Source: Anabaena sp. 4-3 (GTDB lineage Bacteria; Cyanobacteriota; Cyanobacteriia; Cyanobacteriales; Nostocaceae). From it: DNA of 63,782 nucleotides. Under the pieces are notes generated by a model. That model saw nothing but the letters and a program-made list of their open reading frames with translations. It did no database searches and was not told the DNA's origin. The number at the start of each line of letters is the position of its first letter. The stretch's first letter is position 1. The DNA is taken from assembly GCF_001597745.1 (NCBI RefSeq), contig NZ_LUHJ01000056.1:1-63782 (forward strand). Reading direction: 5' to 3'. The translations under genes were made by a program, and so were the position numbers. Of the stretch, positions 19,922-29,449 are shown piece after piece.

Positions 19922-20228
19922 TGCAGCTAGCGGTGTTAGTGTTAGTAAGTTATGAGCTATGAGTGTCTAAGTTACGAGTTTAATTTAAACCTTCACTCTT
20001 ACCTGGGGTGAAAACTGTTGATTAATCTCCGGGTTATCCACACCTTTAACTCAAAACTTACCACTCATTAGCAATTCAAAATAGCCTACGGTCAGACTTA
20101 CGTCTACAAAACTCTGGATTGGGCATTGGGCATGAAGCATCAAACAACTCAAAAGTCAAGAATTATAGGCAAACATTCTTGAATTTTGAATTTTTAATTT
20201 TGAATTGATTTGTCCCCAGTCCCTGTGA
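19922..20228. other. Spacer between nusB and ftsY with AT-rich low-complexity repeats
   Basis: About 300 bp holding common Nostoc filler strings (GGGCATTGGGCATGAAG; tandem TTGAATTTTGAATTTTTAATT). No gene is seen. It may contain a promoter for ftsY. Confidence 0.4.
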
Positions 20229-20858
20229 CTAAGCAGTTTGTTTCTGCTCTGTAACTCGACGTAGCACACCATTAATAAACCGATGTCCTTCATCTCCACT
20301 GTAGCGTTTTGCTAGCTCTACGGCTTCGTTAATAGCCACTCGATCAGGCAGTCCTAAAAATAGCATTTCTGCTACGGAGATTCTCAGAATATCTCGGTCG
20401 ATTTGAGCCAGACGAGTCACTTGCCAATCTACCAAAGCTGTGGCAATCTGTTCATCAATGATATTGCGATGCTCGGTGATTGTTTTCACCAATTTGATGG
20501 CATATCTACCCACTTCCCGATCCTGACTAGCTAGCTGAATTAATTCGGGAAATTCAATTGCTGCTCCCAACTGATTAATAGCTGTTTGGGTATGTTCCAT
20601 TGCTTCTTTGAGCATGGTTCTGGCTATATTCAGGTCGGCGGCGCGGGTTTCGCTGGTTAACAGGCGGTCATGACTACGTTGCAGTTCACCGGTGGCGTTA
20701 TCTAAGGTATCTTGAACTTCTGCCCTCAGAGTACGTACTGTTGCTAGTACCAATTTAGGCAGATGTTCCTCAGTTAACTTTTTCGGGTTTACTGGTAACT
20801 GGCTCAGGCTTAAAAGTGCCAATTCGCGGGCGATTTGTTGGGGTTTACGTTCTTGCAT
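20229..20858 (-). CDS. nusB: Transcription antitermination / NusB family protein
   Basis: A 209-residue NusB-domain protein, which in bacteria joins NusE at boxA to promote antitermination of rRNA transcription. The start [21 protein letters not shown] and the C-terminal [32 protein letters not shown], then FINGVLRRV, are the classic NusB core. Cyanobacterial NusB proteins carry an internal helical insertion (here about residues 40-110), which explains the length over the 140 residues of E. coli NusB. It lies between DUF502 and ftsY on the same strand. Confidence 0.93.
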   Translation of the reverse strand: MQERKPQQIARELALLSLSQLPVNPKKLTEEHLPKLVLATVRTLRAEVQDTLDNATGELQRSHDRLLTSETRAADLNIARTMLKEAMEHTQTAINQLGAAIEFPELIQLASQDREVGRYAIKLVKTITEHRNIIDEQIATALVDWQVTRLAQIDRDILRISVAEMLFLGLPDRVAINEAVELAKRYSGDEGHRFINGVLRRVTEQKQTA

Positions 20859-20968
20859 AAAAGTTAAGTTTTTCCGTAATAATCTAATTTGAGAGTGACT
20901 AATCTATCAATTTTGATAGAGCCAAACAACCATATTATCTGTTTGGCTGTACATTTACCGGATTGTTT

Positions 20969-21742
20969 TTAAGTTTCTTCGATAGGAACGATTGGTCTTT
21001 TAATTTCCTTGGCTGGTGTTTCCAAATTATGTTCTTTGTTACTCATGAGGGCGGGTAAAGATGTATTGGGAGTGACAATACCGCCAGAGACTATCACTTT
21101 AAACGCATCTTCTACAGACATTGACAGGTCAACTACCTCATCTTCTGGAACTATGGCATACCATCCTGTAGTCGGGTTCGGGGTAGTGGGAATGAAAATG
21201 CTTAACATGGGACGAGACATACAGGCTTGAATCTCGCTACCGATCACACCTGTCACAAATGCGATCGCCCACATTCCCCGACGCGGATACTCTACTAAAA
21301 TTACTCGGCGAAATTTATTGTTGGAGTCTTTAAGTAGTGTTTCCAAAAGCTGTTTCAGGGTTTTATACACCTGTCCAGCTAAGGGAATCGCCTGTAAGAA
21401 TCTTTCACCAAAATCCAGCAACCACTTACCAGCAATATTTCTAGCCATCAACCCAATCAACAAAATACTCAGGAATGGTACAGCTAGCCCTACTGCTAAA
21501 TTCAGGATATTGACTAAAATTGGGTGCAACCCATCAAAGGGATTGAGTTGTTTCGGAATTTGGGTGAGAAAGTTAATCACCCAATTAGCAACAGTGATTG
21601 TTAGCCAAATAGTAGTTGCTAATGGAATCACCACTAACAACCCAGCAATTAAGTCATTCTTTAAGTCTTGTTTGAGATGGTCAATTTTCAAGCCCCTATT
21701 CTCTTTTTTTAGGATAGTAGAACTTTCTTTTTTAGTGTTCAT
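20969..21742 (-). CDS. DUF502 family membrane protein
   Basis: A protein of about 257 residues with two long hydrophobic regions (roughly residues 30-52, LIAGLLVVIPLATTIWLTITV, and 70-105), then the conserved DUF502 core (ERFLQAIPLAGQVYKTLKQLLETL; VEYPRRGMWAIAFVTG; FIPTTPNPTTGWYAIVP). DUF502 proteins are of uncertain function; a plant homologue is linked to membrane signalling. The start is placed at MNTKKESS by family resemblance. Upstream ATG (21835) and GTG (21847) codons are possible. It heads the DUF502-nusB-ftsY series. Confidence 0.88.
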   Translation of the reverse strand: MNTKKESSTILKKENRGLKIDHLKQDLKNDLIAGLLVVIPLATTIWLTITVANWVINFLTQIPKQLNPFDGLHPILVNILNLAVGLAVPFLSILLIGLMARNIAGKWLLDFGERFLQAIPLAGQVYKTLKQLLETLLKDSNNKFRRVILVEYPRRGMWAIAFVTGVIGSEIQACMSRPMLSIFIPTTPNPTTGWYAIVPEDEVVDLSMSVEDAFKVIVSGGIVTPNTSLPALMSNKEHNLETPAKEIKRPIVPIEET

Positions 21743-22117
21743 TCCTGTAGATTTGTCCAATTGCGAAGACACTAATTGTGTTTTTTTTGACTGCAAACTC
21801 CTGTCTAAAACGACAATAATTTGAATCCTTGCCATGAGAATACGCACTATTTGCTGGGAAACTCAGGCTTTCCGGCAAAGTGCATATAGACACACCTCAA
21901 CTTAGCTCAACGCTAGTTCGTGTTTCAGGATGTTACTTTTATTCGGACAACTTGTAAACGATTGTTGCAAATTTCTTGCTTATTACTCATCTTACCGCTT
22001 TCAGTGAAAAGCTGCTAATGCTGAGAAATTCAGCATATCGCCATGATAAGAGGAGTTGATTCTGATGATTTGCAACTAAACGAAAGTGATGTTTATCAAA
22101 GTGTGATGTTAAAAATT

Positions 22118-23020
22118 TTAACTTATGACATCAGCCTTTGAGGCTTCTGAAGTGCTGTAACTTGTATTGATCTGGTTTTGAGGGTGTTGGGCATCTAAAC
22201 TAGGGGTAGGTATATATTTCAATTCCCAAGCTTTCAGCAAAATCAAATATTCGTAGAATGCCTGTAATGTACACCAAGCCAAGCCAGCACGACCGTCTAA
22301 GCAACCACCCAACAGAAAATACATATACAAAAACCGCAGTAATGGTCTAGCGGGTAAACGCAAAGACAAATCTTTCAAAGCGTGTCGTCGTTCTACTTCA
22401 GACTTACCAAAGAACAAATTTCGCCAATTCACCCGGCCATTTTCTAATTGATACAAGGTTTCTCTGGCTTCATCAGTAGAATAACGGTTGTGTTTTTCAA
22501 TCCAACGGCTTAAACCTTTACTACAGGTATAGTGGGGATAGGTTTCTTTTAAGAAACTGGTAGCTCCGTCGCATATTTCCCGTTCAGTATGGCCGTAATC
22601 TGTAAACCAAACTTTTCCGTGACGAAAAAGACGCATTTGGTAACGGGGGTATTGAGTGCTGCGGCGAATCCATTGATTCATAAATATGACACGTTCGGCA
22701 ACGTAGTAACCGATGTAATCTGGATTTTGCTTGGCTTGTTCGCATTCAGCAAACAATTCTGGTGTCATGCGTTCATCGGCTTCGAGGATATACACCCACT
22801 CGTGTTTGGGGGGGATAGACTCCAGCATCCAAGTGCGTTGTCGTCCGTGACTTTCAAAGGGGTGTTGCACAAGGCGCACAGGATAACGATTGGCAATTTC
22901 TACGGTGCGATCGCTACTACATGAGTCTACAACAATAATGTCGTCGGAAAGCATCGCTGACTCAATACAAGCTGCAATATCTATTTCTTCGTTATAAGTC
23001 AGTATATAAATTGAGAACAT
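22118..23020 (-). CDS. hpsK: Family 2 glycosyltransferase at the end of the hps locus
   Basis: A GT-A fold glycosyltransferase of about 300 residues, similar to WaaE/KdtX-type beta-glucosyltransferases. It starts MFSIYILTYNEEIDIAACIESA and carries the nucleotide-sugar Asp motifs VVDSCSSDRTVEIA and EADER, then RYQMRLFRHGKVWF. A longer frame from 23104 lacks family support. By position it is the eleventh and last gene of the minus-strand hps series. The name hpsK is inferred from locus order, not from sequence I can check, so treat the letter as tentative. Likely role: adding a sugar to the hormogonium polysaccharide at the inner membrane. Confidence 0.8.
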   Translation of the reverse strand: MFSIYILTYNEEIDIAACIESAMLSDDIIVVDSCSSDRTVEIANRYPVRLVQHPFESHGRQRTWMLESIPPKHEWVYILEADERMTPELFAECEQAKQNPDYIGYYVAERVIFMNQWIRRSTQYPRYQMRLFRHGKVWFTDYGHTEREICDGATSFLKETYPHYTCSKGLSRWIEKHNRYSTDEARETLYQLENGRVNWRNLFFGKSEVERRHALKDLSLRLPARPLLRFLYMYFLLGGCLDGRAGLAWCTLQAFYEYLILLKAWELKYIPTPSLDAQHPQNQINTSYSTSEASKADVIS

Positions 23021-23144
23021 TCTCAGTTTGGTAGTAATTTTGCTAAGTGTTAAATATATTTTGATGAGCGACGCTTGACGCTCTGAGGCAGTATAAACTG
23101 TCAAAAAATCTTTGAAATTTTACACTGCCTCATGTTGAGAAAAT

Positions 23145-23984
23145 TTAACGTGCAGGGACTTTTTTAGGCTTACCACCTTGCAAAGCACCCATACCTCTTA
23201 ACCCTGTCCAACCGATGATGATATACCCGATAGACAATAGCAAGCTACTCATGCCAATCCGTAGTCCCGATTTCCAAGCATTATCTTTAGCTTGTTTGGC
23301 TGCTTCTTCCCTGCGCTGACGTATTTGATTTAATCTTTGATTAGCCAAACCTTGAGGATCGGTTTGCTGGGCAATAAACTGATCAAGTTCTTGGGGATTA
23401 GCTTTAAATTTTTTGAGTAGTTCTTTTTGGGCGGCTGGAATTTGGGGATTTTTTAATGCTTGTTGATATTTCTGTTCATCTTGCAGCAATTCAGTAAATT
23501 GAGCTTTAGCTTGGTTGCGTAGTTGTTCCAACTGCGCTTTTCCTTGCTCATTATTCAGTTGGGCTTGCACTTGGGATAACTGGTTTTTCATTTGGTTTTC
23601 TGCTTGTTCTGCATCTCGGTTGATTTGATTTACCGTTTGCACACTAGCTTGTCGTACATTGTTGAGGTGCAAGGGAAAAATCAGCAAGAAAATTAAACCT
23701 AAAATGCTGCAAAGCACCAAAACTGGTAATCTTAAGCCAAAACCTTTGGCACCACCCTCACCAGCATCCTGCATCCAATAACCAGTGAACAAAGCCCCCA
23801 CGCCTACTAAGGGTACAATACCTCGGTCTACAAGTGCTGTTGCTAGGTTGATTTGCCATAACCTATCTGTTGGTTGAAATGGCAATAACAGCACCAAAAA
23901 GTCCAGTAAAAAGGACAAAATTAAAATTGTTCCCACCACTTTCAGGGTGAGGGCAGCATTTACAGAACTAACACGGTTAACCAT
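23145..23984 (-). CDS. hpsJ: HpsJ family membrane protein with coiled coil
   Basis: A 279-residue protein with three N-terminal membrane helices (about 13-37, 50-70 and 85-106), a long Gln-rich coiled coil (about 112-235; NQINRDAEQAENQMKNQL, QLEQLRNQAKAQF) and a final membrane helix (about 242-262). This layout matches the cyanobacterial HpsJ family. The function is unproven; the coiled coil between membrane anchors suggests a scaffold in a polysaccharide synthesis or secretion complex. It lies between two glycosyltransferase genes of the hps series. Confidence 0.8.
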   Translation of the reverse strand: MVNRVSSVNAALTLKVVGTILILSFLLDFLVLLLPFQPTDRLWQINLATALVDRGIVPLVGVGALFTGYWMQDAGEGGAKGFGLRLPVLVLCSILGLIFLLIFPLHLNNVRQASVQTVNQINRDAEQAENQMKNQLSQVQAQLNNEQGKAQLEQLRNQAKAQFTELLQDEQKYQQALKNPQIPAAQKELLKKFKANPQELDQFIAQQTDPQGLANQRLNQIRQRREEAAKQAKDNAWKSGLRIGMSSLLLSIGYIIIGWTGLRGMGALQGGKPKKVPAR

Positions 23985-24193
23985 AATTTCTCAAATTTTG
24001 ACTCAATTCACAGTAGAAGTTACTTGCATATTCGGTCAGGTTGTTTGTAATTCCAAGTATGCTTGGACATACAGAAAAACGTATGCCATCATAGTACAGA
24101 ATTTTGGTTTTTGGATGAGAAGCTACACCACAGTAACATTTGTTATTCAGGGTGTCCTCGGCAAAATGCGGTATTTTAAACTACTAAGGTAGT

Positions 24194-24853
24194 TTATGTT
24201 GAATTTGCCTGTCTCATGTTAACTTTCCTATTGAGAATGCGTTGCCAAATCAGTAAATCCTCTCGTCTGTCAATATCGGCTAAGGTAGGTAAGTAAAAAT
24301 ACGAGATGTGAAGTTGATTGGCAATATCTATAGTTTGTTGTAGTACCTGAGAAGTTCCCCAATCAATGTTACAGAACAATTCCGGGATGTAGCGACGTAA
24401 TCCTATCAAATAATAGCCCCCGTCTATTGCCGGGCCTAGCACTAAGTCAAAAGTTTGCAGTTGTGTAAAGGCTTGAGCCAAAATTTGATCATTAGCTTCT
24501 GGGCAGTCAGTACCGATAATCACTACTGTTTGTGCATTGTGTTGAAAAGCATCAGCGAGCGATCGCCCCATCCGCACACCCAAATCCCCGTCCCCTTGAC
24601 ACTGGTATAATAAACCAGACCCCAACCACTCTTGCATCAGTTGCAAGTTACCACCCGCAAATCGCACTTCTATAGATATCCCCTCTTGCAATTCCAAAGC
24701 CTGAGATATCGTGTATTCAGTCATCTCTCGTTGCAAGTTCGCCGCACCAACACTACCCAAAGCGGGTATCAGTCGGGTTTTTGTCTTCCCCGGTTCAGGG
24801 TAGCGGGTAAAAATAATTAAGTGCTGGTTGGTAATTTTTAGTGATTTTGGCAC
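24194..24853 (-). CDS. hpsI: TIGR04282-type (DUF2064) glycosyltransferase-like protein of the hps locus
   Basis: A 219-residue protein of the DUF2064/TIGR04282 family, a compact nucleotidyl/glycosyltransferase-like fold. Signature blocks are LIIFTRYPEPGKTKTRLIPALG at the N-terminus, VVIIGTDCPEAND and LGPAIDGGYYLIGL. It starts at a GTG (VPKSLKITNQ). It follows hpsH by about 30 bp and is probably translated from the same message. The letter hpsI comes from locus order and is tentative. Confidence 0.78.
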   Translation of the reverse strand: MPKSLKITNQHLIIFTRYPEPGKTKTRLIPALGSVGAANLQREMTEYTISQALELQEGISIEVRFAGGNLQLMQEWLGSGLLYQCQGDGDLGVRMGRSLADAFQHNAQTVVIIGTDCPEANDQILAQAFTQLQTFDLVLGPAIDGGYYLIGLRRYIPELFCNIDWGTSQVLQQTIDIANQLHISYFYLPTLADIDRREDLLIWQRILNRKVNMRQANST

Positions 24854-24884
24854 AAATACCTAATATCAATTAACTAGAAATATC

Positions 24885-25451
24885 TTAATAGCAATACTTA
24901 CCATCGTCCGCTTGAGTCTTCTCTTTTGCAGTTCGCATCGCCCCTAAAATTGTGGAGACAATTACACACCGCTTGGCTTTACTTCCAGACTTACTAGACA
25001 GAGTGATTCTTCCTAAAGGTGGTTGTCTCACACTTCCAAAATAATCAAATTGAATGCGTCTCACACCGTCTGACTCTTGTAAAGTCGTTTCGCTATCTAG
25101 CTGCACACTAGAATCTAGATTATTCCAATTAGCACGAGTCGGACTTGTACTAGCAGGATGAACTGCCCATTGAACAATACCATCTTGTTCGCGAAAGCTA
25201 GCTTGCCAAGTCAATTTTTCCTTGCTGGCTTGGCTTTGGGCTTGTCGCATAGCATTGTAAACTTCGTTTTGAGCCTTACTGAGACGTTGAGTTTCTACAA
25301 AGGCAAACCAGTTAGGTAATGCTAAAGTTGCTAAGACACCAATGGCTACAACTACTACCAATACCTCTGGTAATGTAAAGCCATCACTAAGACGGTGATG
25401 GCAGCAATGTTTTTGATTAACTAAAAATAATCGATGCACCTGAATCGACAT
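24885..25451 (-). CDS. hpsH: GspH/FimT-like pseudopilin of the hps locus
   Basis: A pilin-like protein of about 188 residues with a class III signal: a leader of some 22 residues, then G-FTLPEVLVVVVAIGVLATLALP, including the Glu at +5 after the processing site. The remainder resembles HpsD (PNWFAFVETQRLSKAQNEVYNAMRQAQ against PNWFRFLSQQRLNKANDAILAAIQEAQ), so the two are paralogues. Prepilin peptidase PilD would process it and it would join a pilus-like fibre. The start is at the ATG of MSIQVHRL; a TTG two codons earlier is possible. Confidence 0.85.
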   Translation of the reverse strand: MSIQVHRLFLVNQKHCCHHRLSDGFTLPEVLVVVVAIGVLATLALPNWFAFVETQRLSKAQNEVYNAMRQAQSQASKEKLTWQASFREQDGIVQWAVHPASTSPTRANWNNLDSSVQLDSETTLQESDGVRRIQFDYFGSVRQPPLGRITLSSKSGSKAKRCVIVSTILGAMRTAKEKTQADDGKYCY

Positions 25452-25481
25452 TTTCAACTTGAGATAATCCTAATTTACTGA

Positions 25482-26471
25482 CTACTGCACAAAAACCTCG
25501 TTTTTGCTTTCTGCTTTCATTTTAGTCAGTAAATTAGTAGATATAAACTTAGGAAACATAACAATTATTAATGATTTCAGAAATAATTTAATCATAAAAT
25601 TTATCCGCTTGAATCTATAGTCATCATAGAAAAAATATTTTCCTAAAAAAGCTGCTGCTATTCTACCTTTTTGTCGATTAAAAGGTGCTTGTAAAGCTTT
25701 ACAGGTCAGATATTTATATATATTTGCCTTGCTCAAGTGTAAAATTTTAATATCTGTTGATGGTCTGAGTTGATATGCAGTGTTAAGAACTTGTAGACAA
25801 GATTTTTCTTGTCTAGTTAAATTAGAAGATACGGAATTAGCACTGACTCGATATAAAATCTGTACAACGGGTACAGCTACGAAATTGTACTTAGCAGCTA
25901 ACCTCAACCACATATCCCAATCTTGAGCAGCTTTTAAAGATTCATCAAATCCACCTAATTCAATTAAAGCTTCTCTACGAATTAAGGGATTAGAACCATT
26001 TTCTAAAAAATTATTTACTAATAACTGCTCATAAACATCTCCATTTGCAGTAGTATGGGTACCTGAAACGAGAAATTTACCATTTTCATCTATATAATCA
26101 GTCCAACTATAAGCCACATAAGCCTCGGCGTTATCTTGTAATGCTTCTAGTTGTGATTGTAATTTTTCAGGTGTCCAAATATCGTCGGCATCTAAAAAAC
26201 TGATATATTCTCCCTTGGCGCGATGTAAACCACGATTACGGCTAACATTCCCCCCCGCATTCTCGAAAGAAAACACTTTAAGTCTTGAATCTTGAATTTG
26301 AGCAACAATATCTAAAGTTGCATCTTGTGAACCATCATTAATTACAATTAATTCTAAATTAGTAAAAGTTTGTTGTAAAACCGATTTAATTGTTTCTTTA
26401 ATAGTTTTCTCGCAATTATAAGCTGGTATAATTACTGAAATAAGCGGCGGATTTACTGGCGAATTATTCAT
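25482..26471 (-). CDS. hpsG: Hormogonium polysaccharide glycosyltransferase HpsG (GT2)
   Basis: A 329-residue family 2 glycosyltransferase. The GT-A signatures are ISVIIPAYNCEKTIKETIKSVL, VINDGSQDATLDI, the DxD-type FLDADDIW and AAQDWDMWLRLA (ED/QDW-like catalytic region). No membrane helices are evident apart from a possible C-terminal amphipathic stretch. Its ATG overlaps the end of hpsF by eight bases (ATGAATAA), which implies translational coupling. Deletion of hpsE-G homologues in Nostoc punctiforme is reported to abolish hormogonium motility and polysaccharide. Confidence 0.88.
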   Translation of the reverse strand: MNNSPVNPPLISVIIPAYNCEKTIKETIKSVLQQTFTNLELIVINDGSQDATLDIVAQIQDSRLKVFSFENAGGNVSRNRGLHRAKGEYISFLDADDIWTPEKLQSQLEALQDNAEAYVAYSWTDYIDENGKFLVSGTHTTANGDVYEQLLVNNFLENGSNPLIRREALIELGGFDESLKAAQDWDMWLRLAAKYNFVAVPVVQILYRVSANSVSSNLTRQEKSCLQVLNTAYQLRPSTDIKILHLSKANIYKYLTCKALQAPFNRQKGRIAAAFLGKYFFYDDYRFKRINFMIKLFLKSLIIVMFPKFISTNLLTKMKAESKNEVFVQ

Positions 26472-27471
26472 GAGTTAAATGAATATCTTTACTGAATAAT
26501 TTATTAGCGTAGAAAATCAATGAGTAAACAGGACTTAAAAGACTTGCTAAATAAAAGTTAAATTCAACCAAAGCGATAATATCACTATTTAAAGTATTTT
26601 TATATTTGATAAGGTGATGAAATAATCGGCGGATATTCCCAAAAATGGTTTTCAATAAAATGATGGGTGAATGCCATTTTTTAGCATTGATTAATCGCAA
26701 TTGGAAAATACATAAACCACAACTACGCGCTATTTTGAGTAAGTAATTTCTTTCTAGTCGCCAGTGAGGAATTTGGTGAGCAATGTGCATTGCCGGATTA
26801 TACCAGATTTCCCAACCAGCTTTGTAAATATATAAGAGGACTTCTGTATCCTCTCCACTCACCATTAACTTCCCGATTCTTCCTTTAAAAACTAACTGAT
26901 TAGGTACGCTTTCTAACCAGACTTGCTTACGGATAACTAATGCAGCACCTGGAGGAAGTTTTAAATTATTAGCATCGAATATATAAGCTTGTTGTCCATG
27001 TTCTCGAATGGCTAAAAAAGCCTGAATACGAGAAAAATTTTCTGGGGGATTTACTTCAAAATCGCCATGTATTTGACCACTCCATGCACCAGCACGCGGA
27101 TGTTCTTTACCAAACTGAAAAGATTGTATCACCCAATCATCAGCAGGTAAATTGTCATCATCTAAAAAAGCTAGAAACTCTCCTTTAGCCGCATTTACAG
27201 CCCTTAACCGCGCGAAGGCTAATCCTTGTTGTGGTTCTAAGACATAATGTAAAGGAAATTGGGTAAATTTTGTTTGGTAATTACTGACTACCTCGGCTGT
27301 GCGATCGCTGCTATTATTATCGATTACAATCACTTCCCAATTGAGATTTTCTACTCCCGTCTGAGTCAATAGTCGTTCTAAAACTTGTGGTAAACGTTCC
27401 GCACCGTTCCATGTCGGAATCGCAACGGTAAAATCTAGGGTATGATTGATTTCTGCTATTTTGCTTTGCAT
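26464..27471 (-). CDS. hpsF: Hormogonium polysaccharide glycosyltransferase HpsF (GT2)
   Basis: A glycosyltransferase of about 335 residues, paralogous to HpsE: DFTVAIPTWNGAERLPQVLERL, VIVIDNNSSDRTAEVV, FLAFLDDDNLPADDWV and LMVSGEDTEVLLYIYKAGWEIWYNP. It has a GT-A fold with an Asp-rich DDDN metal site. C-terminal residues (about 240-330) are hydrophobic and basic, as if peripheral to the membrane. The start is taken at the ATG of MQSKIAEIN; a TTG four codons earlier is the alternative. It lies 25 bp after hpsE and overlaps hpsG. Confidence 0.88.
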   Translation of the reverse strand: MQSKIAEINHTLDFTVAIPTWNGAERLPQVLERLLTQTGVENLNWEVIVIDNNSSDRTAEVVSNYQTKFTQFPLHYVLEPQQGLAFARLRAVNAAKGEFLAFLDDDNLPADDWVIQSFQFGKEHPRAGAWSGQIHGDFEVNPPENFSRIQAFLAIREHGQQAYIFDANNLKLPPGAALVIRKQVWLESVPNQLVFKGRIGKLMVSGEDTEVLLYIYKAGWEIWYNPAMHIAHQIPHWRLERNYLLKIARSCGLCIFQLRLINAKKWHSPIILLKTIFGNIRRLFHHLIKYKNTLNSDIIALVEFNFYLASLLSPVYSLIFYANKLFSKDIHLTHE

Positions 27472-27496
27472 ATATAAAATCAAGTTAACGACTTAC

Positions 27497-28462
27497 TTAT
27501 GTACCTTTATGCAAATATCCATTTTTCCAGAGATAAAAAGGACTCATGAGACTGCTGACAAATAGTTCAGTTTCGCAAGCTATCACCAAATCAGTTTTTA
27601 TTCTGGTTCTATACTTAAGTATTTGTAGGATGATTTTCCTGATGTCATTGAGCATATAAGCAAGCATGATAAATGGTTTGAGATAGGGTTTTACATTAAC
27701 CATTCTCGTTACATAACGACTCAAACCAATTCCTCTGAAAAATGGAATTAAATATTCTCTTTTTAATCGAGAAGCTGGGATTTTATGATAAATTTCCATT
27801 TCTGGGTTATACCAAACTTCCCACCCAGACTTTTGGAAATAACACAGCATTTCTAAATCTTCACCAGTCAGCATATTCCCTGTGACTCTACCAGTTAGAA
27901 GCGGTTTTTCTGGTACACTTTCTAACCAAGCTTGACGACGCACGACTAACCCAGCAGAAGGAGGTAGCAATTTTTTGCTTGGCTGATAAAATAGTGGTTG
28001 ATTTCCCCGCTCTGTAATTGCTAAAAAAGCACTGATACGCTGAAAATCGGCTGGTGGTTCTACTTCCCAGTCAGGATGAATTTGACTACCAAAAGCACCA
28101 GCTTGAGGATATTTTTGAGCAAAGTCATAAGCTGCTGCTACCCAAGTTGTTACCGGGTAGTTGTCATCATCTAGAAAACCTATTAACTTACCTGAAGCAA
28201 CTTCAACTCCTTTTTTTCTGGCGTAAGCTGCACCTTGTTTAGCCTCAAAGTGGTATTTTAAAGCATAAGGAAGTTGCCATTTTTCTTGATATTGCTGCAC
28301 AACTTGTGCTGTGTTATCGGTACTATTATTGTCTACAACAATAATTTCCCAAGCAATATTTTCAGTCTTAATTTGATTTTGCAGTCTTTCTAAAAGTTCA
28401 GGCAAGCGATTTGCGCCGTTATAAGTAGGTATAACTACGGTAAAGTCAATACTGGCACTCAT
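27497..28462 (-). CDS. hpsE: Hormogonium polysaccharide glycosyltransferase HpsE (GT2)
   Basis: A 321-residue GT-A glycosyltransferase with DFTVVIPTYNGANRLPELLERL, IIVVDNNSTDNTAQVV, LIGFLDDDNYPVTTWV and MLTGEDLEMLCYFQKSGWEVWYNP. The parallel with HpsF along the whole length shows a tandem duplication. It is the first gene after a 295-bp gap in the hps series, so hpsE-F-G may have an internal promoter apart from the pseudopilin genes. Expected to build the polysaccharide secreted by hormogonia. Confidence 0.88.
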   Translation of the reverse strand: MSASIDFTVVIPTYNGANRLPELLERLQNQIKTENIAWEIIVVDNNSTDNTAQVVQQYQEKWQLPYALKYHFEAKQGAAYARKKGVEVASGKLIGFLDDDNYPVTTWVAAAYDFAQKYPQAGAFGSQIHPDWEVEPPADFQRISAFLAITERGNQPLFYQPSKKLLPPSAGLVVRRQAWLESVPEKPLLTGRVTGNMLTGEDLEMLCYFQKSGWEVWYNPEMEIYHKIPASRLKREYLIPFFRGIGLSRYVTRMVNVKPYLKPFIMLAYMLNDIRKIILQILKYRTRIKTDLVIACETELFVSSLMSPFYLWKNGYLHKGT

Positions 28463-28757
28463 TTTTCACAGATTATACTTGGGTTATTTTGTTGTTTCAG
28501 GTTGTTGTACTGATATCTTGGACTCAAGCCCAAATGACTGGAAGTCTCAGCCCAAGAGCAAGATGTAAGTTTAGAAAAGGGTCAACACTCACCACAGGTG
28601 ACTTTGTGCTTAACTGTGACTCGTTGTGCAGAAATAGTTAAATAAAATGTCAAACAAAAAAACCGCGTCCTACAACACAATTTTGCTCTGAAGAGACGAC
28701 TTATAGTACCGTATTTTCACTAGCTTTTAAGTTAAATTTTCTTATATATTCAGTTAT
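28463..28757. promoter_or_regulatory. Gap inside the hps locus, candidate internal promoter for hpsE-K
   Basis: About 295 bp separate hpsD from hpsE, far more than the other spacings in the block. No reading frame is supported. A separate transcription start for the glycosyltransferase genes is the simplest reading; I cannot identify specific promoter boxes with confidence. Confidence 0.4.
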
Positions 28758-29411
28758 TTAACTACAGTCACCATCTTTTTTGGTGAGGGTAGCACCTAAA
28801 ATAGTTTTTAAGATGACACAGCGTTTGGTGTTATTGGCAGATACAACAACTTTGATTCCTGGTGTTTCATCCGAACCTGATGGTGCAGTGCCAAAATTCG
28901 CACCTGGTAAAGTACCCATGTAATCGAAAGTAATTGTTTGTGGTGTGCTGGAAATTGCACTGACAGCAGCACCAGCAGTGTTTTTACTGGTGAGATTTGT
29001 TGAAAGTTGTAGTTTTCCAGATTCGATTTCTAAATCTTCCCCCAATTTACGCCAATTAGTTGGTGTTGTACCTTCATAAAGAGCAACTAGAGGAATATTG
29101 TTGTCGTCTACTTTAAAACTGACGCTGTAGTCGCGTTTTTGCCGTTTAGCTTGTCGCTGTGCTTCTTGAATTGCGGCTAAAATAGCATCATTTGCTTTAT
29201 TTAGCCGTTGTTGGCTTAAAAACCTAAACCAGTTAGGAGCTAGAATTGCCGCTAGCACTCCTATCATCAGCACTACTACGATTATCTCTATTAAACTAAA
29301 GCCAGCTTCTGGTTTAACCAATTTTACAGCCAAGCGGCTTGCTAAAGGTTGCTTTTGGCTCTTATGATTGTCTTTACAGGTCTGCAATAACTGAAAACTA
29401 CGCTGGTTCAT
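28758..29411 (-). CDS. hpsD: Hormogonium polysaccharide pseudopilin HpsD (GspH/FimT-like)
   Basis: A pseudopilin of about 217 residues. After a basic leader of some 37 residues comes the prepilin site G-FSLIEIIVVVLMIGVLAAILAP with Glu at +5. The C-terminal part has the GspH/FimT look (KANDAILAAIQEAQRQAKRQKRDYSVSFK; a terminal Cys pair KRCVILK and DGDCS). The ATG of MNQRSFQ is chosen; a TTG two codons upstream is possible. It is proposed to be a minor pilin of the type IV-pilus-like machine that moves polysaccharide out of hormogonia. Confidence 0.87.
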   Translation of the reverse strand: MNQRSFQLLQTCKDNHKSQKQPLASRLAVKLVKPEAGFSLIEIIVVVLMIGVLAAILAPNWFRFLSQQRLNKANDAILAAIQEAQRQAKRQKRDYSVSFKVDDNNIPLVALYEGTTPTNWRKLGEDLEIESGKLQLSTNLTSKNTAGAAVSAISSTPQTITFDYMGTLPGANFGTAPSGSDETPGIKVVVSANNTKRCVILKTILGATLTKKDGDCS

Positions 29412-29449
29412 AATCAACTGCCGTGAATTTACGCTTTTGTTGTCAGCAT

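Noticed and set aside
21318-21824. 168-residue plus-strand frame opposite the DUF502 gene
   Set aside because: It is a shadow of a conserved gene, with no motif or ribosome binding site.
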